From contig NW_004955435.1 of the NCBI RefSeq assembly GCF_000276665.1, forward strand, positions 573,658 through 637,657: a DNA stretch of 64,000 bases, given 5' to 3'. The first letter of the stretch is position 1. Each line of letters begins with the position of its first letter. The notes under the pieces are model-generated. The model was not told the DNA's origin and did not search any database. It saw only the letters and a program-made list of their open reading frames with translations. The position numbers were made by a program, and so were the translations under genes. Shown here piece after piece: positions 20,813 through 31,462 of the stretch. This DNA comes from Chinchilla lanigera. Lineage: Eukaryota; Chordata; Mammalia; Rodentia; Chinchillidae.

Positions 20813-21210
20813 GGGGAAAAGTAGATGAATATACAGAAAATTTAAGTGGACTTTGTGATTGATTAGACAGTGGGTGAGTGTGGATGAGGCTGAGGGGGGT
20901 GTGCAGGCTAAGTGGCTGTTTTTACTGAGTGTCTTTGGATCTATCTCACCCCCTTAGCTCTTTGTGGATTATAAGGAGTGGTGTTGAGCAGGTAGTTAGG
21001 CATTAGCAGTCCCGAGGGACAAAAGAGCTCTAAAAGAGCATGCTGTGCTAGTCAAAGCTAAATGAAGAAACACAGACATCAGTGTGTGATACATACGTAA
21101 TCATTTGTTAGGTCTCTGACCCAGAGCGGTCCCACAAAGCACAAGTTTATACATTGTACGCATAAATTCCTGTGCCAGGCAGTATATTTCCAAAGCAAGG
21201 GATACAACAT
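20813..21210. other. Unique sequence
   Basis: No gene or repeat recognised. Confidence 0.5.
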
Positions 21211-21213
21211 TCC

Positions 21214-21365
21214 TGGCTGTCTTTTTGAGACAGGGTCTCACTGTGCAGTTCAGGCTGGCCTTGAGCTCACTTTAGAGCCCTGGCTGGTCTCAAACTCACA
21301 AAGATCCTCCTGCCTCAGCCTCCTGAGTGCTGGGATCACAGGCCTATGCCACCATGCCTGTCCTA
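21214..21365 (-). mobile_element. B1-type SINE
   Basis: TTTTTGAGACAGGGTCTCAC, 'gttcaggctggccttgagct', 'tcctgcctcagcctcctgag' and 'tgctgggatcacaggc' are the reverse complement of a well-preserved B1. Confidence 0.95.
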
Positions 21366-21854
21366 AGGCAGCATTCTTTAAAGACCCTCCCACCTTGGAC
21401 TGAGAGCTGATTTAGATCAGAACTTTTTATTTCTTAAATTTTATTTCTGAGTTTCTTGTATGATTTGGGCTCCTGAGGATCACAGACCATCTGAAGAGGA
21501 AGAGGAAGACATTTTACAACGATATTCCAAAGAGAGATAAACGTCAGAGAGCATACACATCACGTGGGTAAAATAATGTTAATCACTATAGTTCCCTAAA
21601 CCCCAGGAAAAACTCTTCTGTGCATAAAATCTTTTCTGTATTTTGTGTAAGTCTTTCATGGAATGTGCAAAGGAGGGAGGATGTCCTACAGGGACACACC
21701 TTGTCCTCGAAAAGGGGCCTGTGTGTATTCTGTATCTCCTGGGGCCGTGTCACACTATCGGCAGTGGTCGGGTCTCTGCAAAGTTGTCTGGAAAAATCCT
21801 TGTCAATGAAATTACTTTAGAAGTATGTATTTTTGAAGAATTCTCTGTGTCTTT
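21366..21854. other. Unique sequence
   Basis: No gene. Short overlapping open frames on both strands only. Confidence 0.5.
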
Positions 21855-22262
21855 GCCAGTGTTTGGTCCCTGGGACACAATACCTGACACCCGTAACTGG
21901 AAGGACAGGAGATGAACTTTAGGGCCTGATTTTGGGGGAATTCTGTCCGTGCTAGCTGGCTCCAAGGCGGGAACATAAAGATGGAGGACATGGCAAAGAT
22001 AAGCCAGTCAGTCCATGGCCACAGGGGAGCAGAGCAGGGAATGGTGCCAGAGCAGAAGGCTCCAGGGGCCGTATACAGCAGTGGTGGCAAACATGGCATG
22101 TGCGTGGAGGACTGTTTGTTATCACTGAAAGCTCTAGAAGGTTTGCTGTCACTGACACACAGTACTCAAGGTCACACTTCCGTGACCCACCCAGACACAC
22201 CCAGAAGTGGGCGTTATTAATCTCTGGGCCGCCCCCAGTCAGTCAGGTTGACAAGGTTAACC
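21855..22262 (-). repeat. Rodent/mammal LTR-like interspersed repeat, minus strand
   Basis: On minus it begins GTTAACCTTGTCAACCTGAC, continues with 'cccacttctgggtgtgtctg', a 'ccttggagccagctagcac' block and an end like 'gggtgtcaggtattgtgtcc', a layout shared with 53229-53600. The class (MaLR-like LTR or hAT-derived) is not settled. Confidence 0.55.
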
Positions 22263-22840
22263 ACGTACCTGGCTAGGAATCATTGTGTGAAATGCAGAGT
22301 TCTCCCCTAATTGCTTGAAAACCCACCGTGGCTTCTTTGCTCTCCGTGCCGCAAGCGTGAAGGCTCTGCGCTCCCTGCTGCGACGTGTGGAGGGGTCACC
22401 CTCAGTCTGTGCCTCACGGCGTTGGGAGAGTCGCCAGGCCATGCCCTGCCTCTCTGAGCAGGCTTGGCCCAGGACTGGGCTCTGGGACAAGCACTGCTCC
22501 TCGCTGCTTCTGGTGGCATAGTGGCCAGTTTTGACGTTGCCAGAGAGGGAGATAGTGCAGAAGGAAGGAGAGCGTGCGACCCGCGCAGCGGAGCCGGAAC
22601 CCCCTGGGAGGAAGCTGCAGGGTAAAGAGGCGTGGAGGTGTGTTTGGGAAGATACGTTTGCCAGCTGACTCTTCCTTGTTTTATCCTCAGGGTCATGAGT
22701 CCAGCACATGTGATTTGTGTAAGACAAAAGTACATGGAGGGGGCGGATAGTAAGGGAAAAGGCTAAAAATCTGAGTTGAGGCTTGATCATACTCTAAAAT
22801 CTCAGATGCCTTAGGGAAGTTTTCCTTTCTTCCCAAACTA
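22263..22840. other. GC-richer unique sequence with overlapping open frames
   Basis: Moderate CpG content at about 22330-22620. Minus frames of 177 and 142 codons overlap each other in different phases, as expected from a stop-poor GC-rich stretch and not a gene. No domain recognised. A TTATCCTCAG at about 22681-22690 looks like a 3' splice site, but nothing supports an exon there. Confidence 0.45.
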
Positions 22841-22849
22841 GTGATTTTA

Positions 22850-22985
22850 TGCTGTTTAACTGCAGATTTTGACTCAGCAGGGTCAGGCTGGGGTCTAAGA
22901 GTCCACATTTTTGACAAGCTTCAGATGATGCCGGTGGTCTTGCTTCCTGGGCCTCACTGGGCAGCCGGGCTTTCCGTTATAAAAA
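22850..22985 (+). mobile_element. MER5-type hAT (Charlie) DNA transposon fragment
   Basis: 'gattttgactcagcagggtc', 'ggggtctaagagtccacatt', 'ttgacaagcttcagatgatg' follow the MER5A-like order 'gattcagtaggtctgggg', 'aatctgcattt', 'aacaagctcccaggtgatgc'. It is a non-autonomous and inactive fragment. Confidence 0.65.
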
Positions 22986-23084
22986 ACGCAGCGGTATTGG
23001 AGGAGACATGGTGGAACTCTTTGGCAATTCAGACTAAGATTCAACAGAATGTTTCCCACTTTGCAGTTTCATAGAATATCAGGA

Positions 23085-23260
23085 AGTGTTTAGCTTTGGA
23101 GTTTGTCTCTGTGGTTTGAGCCTCTGACCTTCAGGAGTTTTCTAAGCTGTATGGTCTCAGTGTTTTGTCTTTAAAACAGCAGTGATGATAGTGTCTATCT
23201 TATAGGGTTGTTAAGCTATAGTTAATCTGGAGAACTGGGTTAAAGTTAAGTGTGTGTCTT
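23085..23260 (+). repeat. MIR SINE, diverged
   Basis: 'gcctctgaccttcagg', 'ggtctcagtgttttgtc', 'aaaacagcagtgatgatagt' and 'tatcttatagggttgttaag' follow the MIR plus-strand order. Confidence 0.65.
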
Positions 23261-24770
23261 TACTGCAAGACTCCTCAGGACTCTGAGTTGGCTTAAGGGA
23301 TAGCCTGGAAGGATACAGGGAAGTGACACTTCCTACCTGACTTCCTGCAGTGTTGGTGGGTCTTTTGTCCTCTGGAACCTCTATTCTAAGAGGCTTGATC
23401 TGTTGGCAGAGAGAGGGATGAGCTGTGGGATGGGGCCAGAGTCTGAAGGAAGGTGCTGAGTCCTAAGGCAGCGGCCTGAGCTGGGGAGGAAGGACGGGTG
23501 GTAGTGAGTACCCTGAGGTCAGACCAAGCGGAGACTAACTAGATGTGAGGATTGCAAAGAAGGAGGAGTCTGGTACGATTTTTTTTCCCACCCAGAGAGA
23601 AACAGAAGGCCAAGGGAGAGTGCCATGTGTTTAATTCTCCATTCTGATTTAAATTCTGCTGCTTGTTGCCCACAAACTAACAGCATGCCTCTTGAGTCTC
23701 TAGGGCATTTTACAGTAAAGCCACATATTTTCTGAAGTTGGGTCAAGGCTGAGCATATGAAATTTCTCAAGTGTGAAATTCTACTTAACCCCATTAATGC
23801 TTATAACCCTGAGTAGTTATTGTTTATAATTCACTTCTAGTTACAGTGGATGTTTGCATTTGCCAGATCATTTCAGTTCTATCTTAAACTAAGTTTATTT
23901 TAGGGAAGAAAATTTTCTTTCCTGTCAAAAAGCTGAGAAGAACCAGCCTTCCCCCTCCCACTCCTATAGTTTGCATTTTGGGCTGTAATGCTCCCCACCC
24001 CCATACATGTGTCTACTGTGTTCTGAGTTTCATGATCTCTGTGGCCATAAAATATTACATTTATGAGGGCCTTTACGCTTTACCAGAGATTTTGAAATGC
24101 ATATTATTAGTTAGCATACCTATGTTCTTCCCTTGTACGTGGCAAAGAAAGTGGAAGTGGTATATAGGTTTATATGTGGCCTAAATATACTTTTTCCCAC
24201 AGTAAATTTCTATGCCTTTTATGCAGAGCTTTCATACATGACTGATGTTGAAAATATTAAACCGATTATTTGAATTATAAGGATAAACCCATTTAAGTGT
24301 AAGTACAGTTACTGAGCCATGCTCACAGTGAACAGTGTAAAAAGCCTGGTTGAGGTACAGCTAGAATAATTTAAGCCCCTTTACTCCTGCTTTGAGATTG
24401 AGTTATATACTATGGCTTTATTCAAACCCACACATATTACCAATAAAGACACATTATTCGGCTTCTGCTTAAGGTTTAAAAAATTTAAATGGCCTTTTGA
24501 CTTTCTGTAAAGTAAAATACTGTGGTTAATATCTTAGAATCATTTGACAGAAGTCCAGGATACAAATCTTTCTGAGTGGCAGTTCAAGTGTAATCTAGGA
24601 TGAATATGGATCCCTGTAATTTCTGCAGATGGGACCCTGTTTCTGGCTACTCTCTAGATTTTAATTAGTGAAAGCCTCTCGTGGTGCTTTACAATGCTGA
24701 TTGGTTTAGAAATCAAGCTTTCAGATTATGTTCAGTGGCTATCTGTAAAAACCACCACTCAGGGAACATT
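23261..24770. other. Unique sequence
   Basis: No gene. AT-rich from 23800. Short open frames without recognised content. Confidence 0.55.
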
Positions 24771-24774
24771 TGTT

Positions 24775-24940
24775 TTGTGTTGGCTTCTTTACAAACATTA
24801 ACACATTCAACCCTCCCAGCTTTCTTGTGAGGCCAGGATTTGGGCTCTGCTTTCAGGGAAGGATCACAGGGCTCAGTAGGATTCAGCAGCAGAGGGTGAG
24901 GCCAGCTCCACTGGCCCCAGGACCTGTGTCTCCACTCACC
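24775..24940 (-). repeat. MIR SINE fragment
   Basis: 'aacattaacacattcaaccc' then 'tcttgtgaggccagg' and 'gggctctgctttcagggaag' resembles the MIR reverse orientation ('cattatctcatttaatcctc...tgtgaggtag'). It is diverged. Confidence 0.5.
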
Positions 24941-26220
24941 AAAGGACAGTGTTGAGGGTCCGACAGAGTCGACTGAGATTTTTATTTAGACAGTTTAGGT
25001 GCTTGAGAAACTCAGAAATACTCATCTTATACTCCTTTTCTTCTTATAAAAAGGGAATGAATCTAGGTCATGAGGAAAAGAATTAAGCAGTGAATACTGA
25101 CGGGAATATAATCTTGTGGTTTGAATGAGGAACCTGGCTGTAGCTTTTGAGCTGTAAACACACCGGATGAACGTGCAGCTATCGGAGCCAGGGTGGGGAA
25201 CTGAAGAGCATTGTGTCTGCTCGGTCTGTGGTGGACTCTGGGGTGTGTGGCCTGGACCCAGCTCACGTGCTGTGACCCTGTTTGCGCTCCCTCAGTGTGG
25301 GTTTCTACTGTGTACAATGACCCCTTCTCAGGAAAAGCATTTTGTTTCGCCCTGTAGTTTCTTCCTCACCCTCACGTTGGGTCCAATACCAGTTATTTTA
25401 TAAGCAACTAAAAATCCTAATTTGTCTGGGATTGCTCCCATTTAGTGGAAAAGGTATTACCTCCCCGGAAATCCCTCAGTCTGAGCAGTCTACGGATGTT
25501 GCTGCCGCTAGCCTCCCAAGGGGCCTGCCTCTGGTGCGGTGGGTGGCCAGAGCTCTCGGTGGGGTCAGGCTGGCTCCAGGCAAGAGTCATCCCTGCTCAG
25601 CCCCCTCCCCGCTCTCCTCGGACCCCTTTCCTGAGAGCTGGCCCTCAAGACGTCGCTTCTCACAAGAATTTCAGGTCGTGCTTCTGAGATAGGGTCCCAT
25701 TTTAAGACCTAAGGTAGAATCCAATCAGAAAAATACGAACATTCCAAAAATTTAAGCCAGTGGGTTTTTAATCCAGAGGTCTCGTTACACAGAGGATGGA
25801 AGAGGCCAGGAGATCAATAGGGAACAGTGGGGCGTGCCAGAGGTTAGTGACAACAGGAAGCTGTTACCATCCAGGTTGGAGGACGGACGAAAGCAGTTGT
25901 GTGGAACAGAGGGAGACAAGATATGGAAAGACATAGCAGAGTCTCAGCAGAAAGGGAAGAAAGAAAACACCCCGGAGCTCTATCGCCAGGCTTACCGTGG
26001 GAGGTTGGACAGAGTGTTCGGCCTATACTGCGCCCCGCCCTCGTGGTGCAGGCCCTTGCGGGAGCACAATTACTGTGACAATTTTCTAAGTAAGGAGCTT
26101 TGATTTCTGCCTCGGAGTTAGTCCCGGTTCCTGTACAGGGGTCTGTGTGGTGGATTAACTCCTGGTCAGTCTGTAACACCCAGCTGAACTGAATCAGTGT
26201 GGTTCTGGGTACAGATGGTC
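24941..26220. other. Unique sequence, moderately GC-rich patches
   Basis: Open frames of 116, 80, 89 and 153 codons occur in stop-poor patches at 25340-25690 and 25830-26305. No domain, signal peptide or familiar motif was found. No promoter or CpG island of clear size. Confidence 0.5.
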
Positions 26221-26549
26221 CACCTGAGGGCTGCTGCCGACAGCATGAAAGGAGAACTGGAGGGGAAGACGGCGTGCTGTTGGCTCTCCTGGAGAAGCTT
26301 GTCATGCTGGCCTGATGTGAACTCGGTTGTTTTCATCATCAGAGGAGCTCGGGCCCTCATTGTCGCTGAGGATGGCTGCAGTTCTCTTAGGAGGAGCTCT
26401 GGTCCTTACTTTGAACATCACTTCCTCGATCTAGTGCAGGACCCTCAGCCTGCTGGCTCAGACCCTTCATCCCGCTGGTGCAGATTTTCTAGCTTCCACC
26501 ACTGACCTTGGCCCTTCCCAGTGCAGATCCTCGGTACAGATTTGCATGA
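26221..26549. other. Unique sequence preceding minisatellite
   Basis: No gene recognised. It continues an open plus frame of 102 codons (26197-26505) with no known domain. Confidence 0.45.
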
Positions 26550-26675
26550 GACATTGTTGTGGGCTCTAGGCCTCCAGCTGGACTCACGCAGGACATTGCC
26601 ATGGGCTCTAGGCCTCCAGCTGGACTCTTGCAGGGTACTGCCGTGGAATCCAGGCCCTCAGTTGGATTCCTCGGG
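26550..26675. repeat. 42-bp minisatellite, three units
   Basis: Units at 26550-26591, 26592-26633 and 26634-26675. The first two differ at about five positions, and the third is more diverged. Forty-two bases is exactly 14 codons, so the plus frame reads a repeated peptide based on MGSRPPAGLTQD and the minus frame one based on SPAGGLEP, with no stop in either. There is no start context, domain or extended frame to show that it is coding. Confidence 0.88.
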
Positions 26676-27875
26676 TCTCTAGTGGATGGACAGATCTCTT
26701 TTACTCTTTTTCGTGTGACTCTTTGGGTGAATATTATAAAATAATCCTGTAAATTATGTGTCTCACATTTACTCTTTTCCCTTGTACACCCTGACTGCAA
26801 CAATCTGTTAATAATTTCTGGCTTAAATAAATTATTATTAGTCTATAGTTGATTTCTTTCCCCAGTGGCAATTTAGAGCCTCCATTTCATAGGCTTATAT
26901 GACCAATTATCTCGTATAACACACGTCTTATCCACCCAGCTATACCAAAGGTTTCTGTATTACAGGGATGGTGTCTTCAAAATCTTTGTGAGACTGTCAA
27001 TGCACTGTATACAGTATGTGCACTATATAGTGTTCTTGATTTTGGAATAATGAACTTAAATTTCAGCAGTGGAATGGAACACTCTTCCAATAGAAAGCCC
27101 CAAATTCCCTATCCTTAAAAAACTATTTTTTAAAAAGTAAAGAAAACCTACATCCTTTTACCCACTGGATCCTCTTTTATTTGTGGTTCTCATTTCTCTT
27201 TTTGGAATCCATGGTTTTTGCACCTCCACTTAGCAGGTCAAACCAGTAACCATCTTATTTGTATTCTTCTACATAGATGCGCAAGTGTGAAAGGGAAAAA
27301 CGAATGTATGCTTCCATGTATTTTCAAACCTGGCTCAGCGCTATAATCAATGTAATTAAACCACATTTATTGTCGATGGGTATTTCTGACTTGCAGAATG
27401 TAAAACCTCAGTGTGTGTTTTGTGTGTGTTAGTGTAAGTGCTATCAGAGGGAGGCTCTTTTTATGCTCTGAAGACAAGCACGGTAACTCTTACCTCTGAG
27501 AACAAAGTCTGTGCAGAACTACAGAAGAGTGTGTACAGAGTAACTTCATGGCTGGGATCGGATATACTTGCATTCACCTCAGACACCTGACGGGTGGCCA
27601 CGGGACATGTGTTTGACTTTCGGGAACCCGCCGGCTCGCCTGTACAGCAGGATTAAACACAGTACACGGGTTTGTTGTGAGGAGTAAATACACTACACAC
27701 AGTGCTTGCTGGCAGGAAGCACTCACTAAACAATTGCCCTTGCAATGTTTTTGTGGGTTATGGGGGTTTGGCTGAATTAGCTGTAGGCCGAGTTTTGAAG
27801 TGTTTAATGTAGACATCTTTAATAAACATGCTACTACCTTTTCCATCTTATCTGTGTGCAGAATTTTTAATTTAC
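26676..27875. other. Unique sequence
   Basis: No gene. An AAATAAATTATTATTA stretch follows the minisatellite near 26825. TGTGTTTTGTGTGTGTTAGTGT near 27413 is a weak GT-rich run. Confidence 0.5.
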
Positions 27876-27879
27876 TTTT

Positions 27880-28000
27880 TCAGTGGGTATTACATGAATT
27901 CTCTCATCTAATGTTTACAGTCACTCTGTAAGCTCAACAGAAGGACACAATCCCCCTGATCAAGACGGAAGAGGTGGGCTTGAAGTCCACATCTCCTTTT
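27880..28000 (-). repeat. MIR SINE fragment
   Basis: 'attctctcatctaatgttta', 'cagtcactctgtaagctc' and 'aagaggtgggcttgaagtcc' match the reverse MIR core in order. Confidence 0.55.
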
Positions 28001-28199
28001 GTTCACTGACATTATTTCCCAGGGTAGGACAGTTTGGCCTAGAAGAGGGAATATTGCCTTTTCACCAGAAGACTATGAATACAGCAATTTCTCAGGTGTT
28101 CTTTTCGGAACCTTCTGAACCAAAATTAATCCACAGTATTCCTCTGAAAGGAACAAAGGGCAGAAAAGACATGTTCCCTTGTTCATAAGAATTGCCAGT
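28001..28199. other. Unique sequence
   Basis: No recognised feature. Confidence 0.45.
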
Positions 28200-28410
28200 G
28201 CTTTCTCTTTTTAATTAAGTGAGGATGGATACCTTCAGTTATCCATCCTTTTTTTAATTTCCTATGTTCAACTTGATTAAGATGTGTTTCTTGAAGATAT
28301 GTGCTATCTGGTTCTTGTTTTATAAAAAGTTTAATATCTTCTCCCCTTTTATTGGACTGCTAAGGCATTTGACATTAAAAATAATAGCTTTGAATTTTCC
28401 TGTTGCTGCA
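28200..28410 (-). mobile_element. Old L1 (L1M-type) ORF2 fragment, antisense
   Basis: 'ttgattaagatgtgtttctt', 'gatatgtgctatctggttct', 'ttattggactgctaaggcat' and 'ttgacattaaaaataatag' follow the antisense L1M ORF2 text around the same region as 35920-36010. Confidence 0.6.
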
Positions 28411-28822
28411 TTCAGTAGTGGGAATATTAAGAATAGGTGAAAAAACTCGCTTAGCTCCATCTCTGAAGAGTCTTTTCAAAACATTATGCATAACATCATC
28501 TACTCTATAATCCATAGATATCAGGAATAAATAAAAAGAAATGATAGCCTCAGTTCCTCAGTGTCTAATCCAGGAAATGAATGTCTGCTAAAAAATATGA
28601 TTGCTAATGTTTTAAAAAGTCACTAAAAACTTACTTCTTTCCTTGGTTTGCTGGACTTACTTTCCCGTAAAAAAACTGAAGTGACTATGTGGATTTATTC
28701 TCAGGGAAGGGCAGTTGCAAAAGAACTCAAGCAAACAATCTTCTGCTTTTGCAGTTTCAACCTTCCAAGTTAATACAACCTCGAATTGTGTCTTGTGCTC
28801 CCTCTCAAATTCTTATTTATTT
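28411..28822. other. Unique sequence
   Basis: No gene or repeat recognised. Confidence 0.45.
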
Positions 28823-28935
28823 TTGGAGAAAGACTTGTTTGTTTGTTTTTGGTATCAGGAATTGAACTCAGGACCTCACACTTGCCAGGCGGGTGCTGTG
28901 TCACTGAGCTAAATCACCGGCCCCTGGAGAAAGAC
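28823..28935 (-). mobile_element. ID-type SINE with target-site duplication
   Basis: The body (28835-28923) is flanked by TTGGAGAAAGAC (28823-28834) and CTGGAGAAAGAC (28924-28935). The tail is (GTTT)n on plus. In reverse the body gives a B-box-like GAGTTCAATTCC. Confidence 0.94.
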
Positions 28936-29229
28936 GTGGATGTGGTGAAAACTTCTAATATCTTGGCGGTAGCAGAAATAAAACAAATAAACTAATAAAG
29001 TGGATCCTGTACTACAGCACTCCTGTCCTGGTGAGACTTCTGGTCCTACCAGGGGAAGACGGAGGGGAACTCTTAGGTTCAGCCACCACTAGATCTGGAT
29101 GTCTAACTTTTCCCGTTTCTCCCATATCGCTTCATGATAGCTCAGAAATTCTAAAGGATGAGGACTCTGAGCAGAGTCACAACTGCTGGGTTTAACTCTT
29201 GATTTGTCTCGGACTGCCTCTATTTAGTG
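28936..29229. other. Unique sequence
   Basis: No recognised feature. Confidence 0.45.
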
Positions 29230-29735
29230 AGTTAGGATCCCTCCATGTATTGATTTTGTGCGTTCAGCTTCCATAGCATTTAGTGATTGCTGCCTTCCGA
29301 TGTGGACACACCTATCGCCTCCCACATCCAATATGCAGATTGGATGAGACGTCACTTCTGAGATTTGGTTGTAAAGACTGAGTCTTTCATTTTTGTTGCT
29401 TTCTGATTCGTAGGCCATGCATTCTGGGGGAAGCTGGCATCTGTGCTCTGAACAGCTCTGCAGAGAGATGCATGTGGCAAAGGTCCGAGGGCTCCTGCTA
29501 AAAACCACAGGAGTGAGTCTGGATGCAAATTCTCCAGCCCCAGACTTTAGCATAACTGTGACTTCTGTCGGCCTCTTGATAGAATCTCAGGAGACTTTTG
29601 GCTAGGACTAGCTAGGTGACGTGCTCCTAGATTCTGACCCTCAGAAACCGTGAGAGGCAGTCCATCAGTTCTTCTGAGTTGCCAAACTTTGGGGTTCATT
29701 TGTATGCAGCGACAGAAACTGACATGGCTTTCTTT
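29230..29735 (+). mobile_element. MLT1-like MaLR LTR, diverged
   Basis: The 3' part reads CTCAGAAACCGTGAGAGGCA, then 'gagttgccaaactttggggt' and 'tgtatgcagcgacagaaact', the typical mammalian MLT1-type end. Upstream, 'gatgtggacacacct', 'ggagtgagtctggatgcaaa' and 'ctccagccccagactt' fit the middle of such LTRs. The start is uncertain. Confidence 0.55.
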
Positions 29736-29912
29736 CAGCAAAAAGGGAGTAGTAACAAGAGTACAGTTGCATTTTATTCTGTGAGTGTGTTTAAAACTTA
29801 TTGGTACATTCTAGAGATACATAATAATAACACTCATCATAGGGCATTTGTACCTGTACATGATAAATCCTCATTCTTCTTTTTCCCATTCCCCTCCTCT
29901 CCCTTCAACCTC

Positions 29913-30112
29913 TCTTCTCCTGCTTATTTATTCATTTATTTATTTATTTATTTATTTTGTCTTTTTGAGACAAGGTCTCGTTGTGCATTTCAGGCTGGCC
30001 TTGAGCTCACATTGTAGCCTAGGCTGGTCTCAAACTCGTAACGATCATCCTGCCTCAGCCTCCCAAGTGCTGGGATTACAGGCGTGTGCCTGGCTCTTCT
30101 CCTGCTTATTTA
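29913..30112 (-). mobile_element. B1-type SINE inserted in L1, 18-base target-site duplication
   Basis: TCTTCTCCTGCTTATTTA occurs perfectly at 29913-29930 and 30095-30112. Between them a (TTTA)n tail is followed by a B1 body in reverse (TTTTTGAGACAAGGTCTCGT ... 'gtgctgggattacaggcg'). The tail is expanded by about seven TTTA units. Confidence 0.96.
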
Positions 30113-30782
30113 CAAAGGTTTGTTTCCATTTTTTCCTTCTGTTCTCTTTTTTTCTTGTCCCCTTCTTTCCTTTCCCCTCTTCCTCCCTTGTTCTCTTTCT
30201 CATTTGAACATTTTTTTTCCCATTTTCTGATATCTACTATACATTTTGGTCCATATTTATACTTTTGGTTTCTCATACCAGAGAAACAATACAGTATTTA
30301 AACACATGTGTCTGATTTATTTCTCTTAAGAATATGGTCTCAAAGTGCATCCATTTAGCTGGAAATGTCTCAGGCTTATCCTTCTTTATGGCACAGTAGT
30401 ATTCCATTGTATAAAAAAACTCCACATCTTCTTTATCCATTCATTTGTTGATGGGCATTTGAGCTGGTTCCAAAATTTAGCTATTACAAACTATGCTGCT
30501 AAAAATATGGGTGTGAATATATGAGTGTAGTATGATACTTTTAATTTTTTCAGGAAGATACCAAGAAGGGGAATAACTGGGTCAAATGAACCTTCAGGTT
30601 TTAGTTTTTTGAGGAATCTCCATACTGATTTCCACAGAGGTTGCACCAGTCTACACTCCCACTCAGAGTAGAGTTCCTTTTTCTGCACATCCCCACCAGC
30701 ATTTGTTATTGGTGGACTTCTTGATAATAGCCATTCTTTCTGGAGCGAGATGGAATCTTGGCATTATTTTAATTTGCATCTC

Positions 30783-30874
30783 TCAAATGATCAGTGTCGC
30801 CCGGGGATATAGCTCATTTGGCACAGTGCTTGTTTTGCAAACATAAGGTCATGAGTTTGATTCAAATGACCAGT
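30783..30874 (+). mobile_element. ID-type SINE inserted in L1, 13-base target-site duplication
   Basis: TCAAATGATCAGT (30783-30795) and TCAAATGACCAGT (30862-30874) bracket a short tRNA-like body CGGGGATATAGCTCATTTGG ... GAGTTTGATTC. It has almost no A-tail, so the 3' end is truncated or eroded. Confidence 0.88.
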
Positions 30875-31132
30875 AATGCTTAACACTTTTTCTTATATTT
30901 ATTTGCTGTTTGTACCTCTTCATCTGAGAAGTGTCTATTCATTTCAGATGCCCATTTTTGGATTGGATCTTTAAATTTGGGGGGATCTGATATTTTTGAG
31001 TTCTTTATATATTCTAGATACTAGTCCTTTGCCTGAGGAACACCTGGCAAAATTTTTTCCCCATTCTGTTGCTTGTCTCTTCACACTTTTGGTGATTTCT
31101 TTTGGTGTGCAAATACAGCTGTGTTTTTAATC

Positions 31133-31462
31133 TTTGTTTCCCAAAATTCATGTTGAAATCTTATCCCTCAAGGTGTTTTTAGAAGATCGAGCATTTTGGA
31201 GATGATTAGGTCATGAGGGCCCTGCTTTCATGAATAGGATTAATTTCCCTATGAAAGAATCTCTTCAGAGTTAGGTAGTATCTTCCCCTCACATGAGGAC
31301 ACAGAAAAAGTTGACAGTCTGCCACCCAGGAGCAAACCCTCACCAGAAATGATCATTCTGGTACCTGATCTTGAACTTTCTGGTCTCCAGAACTGTGAGA
31401 ATAAATTTCTTCCATTGCCCACTGTATTTTGTTATAGCAGCCTGAACAGATCAAGACAAGCA
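31133..31462 (+). mobile_element. MLT1-type MaLR LTR
   Basis: CCCAAAATTCATGTTGAAAT, 'gatgattaggtcatgagggc', 'catgaataggattaatttcc', 'cacatgaggacacagaaa', 'tctccagaactgtgagaata' and 'ttgttatagcagcctgaaca' form the classic MLT1-type sequence from start to end. The poly(A) signal AATAAA lies at about 31400-31405. Confidence 0.93.

Larger units (their letters stand above)
29745..31132 (-). mobile_element. L1 LINE 3' part, antisense, with nested B1 and ID
   Basis: The 3' UTR with polypyrimidine tract (plus) at 29790-29930 continues after the B1 insertion, and the text at 30210-31130 parallels 8960-9870 of the first L1 almost phrase for phrase ('ttagctattacaaactatgc', 'agaaggggaataactgggtc', 'catctgagaagtgtctattc'). 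Only 3' UTR and the very end of ORF2 remain. The 5' side stops where the MLT1 LTR begins. Confidence 0.93.

Noticed and set aside
22681..22690. 3' splice-site-like TTATCCTCAG
   Set aside because: A single weak match with no downstream open exon or matching donor.
22257..22790. 177-codon minus open frame
   Set aside because: Overlaps a second long frame in another phase, has no domain and lies in a stop-poor GC-rich stretch beside an LTR-like repeat. No splice or promoter evidence.
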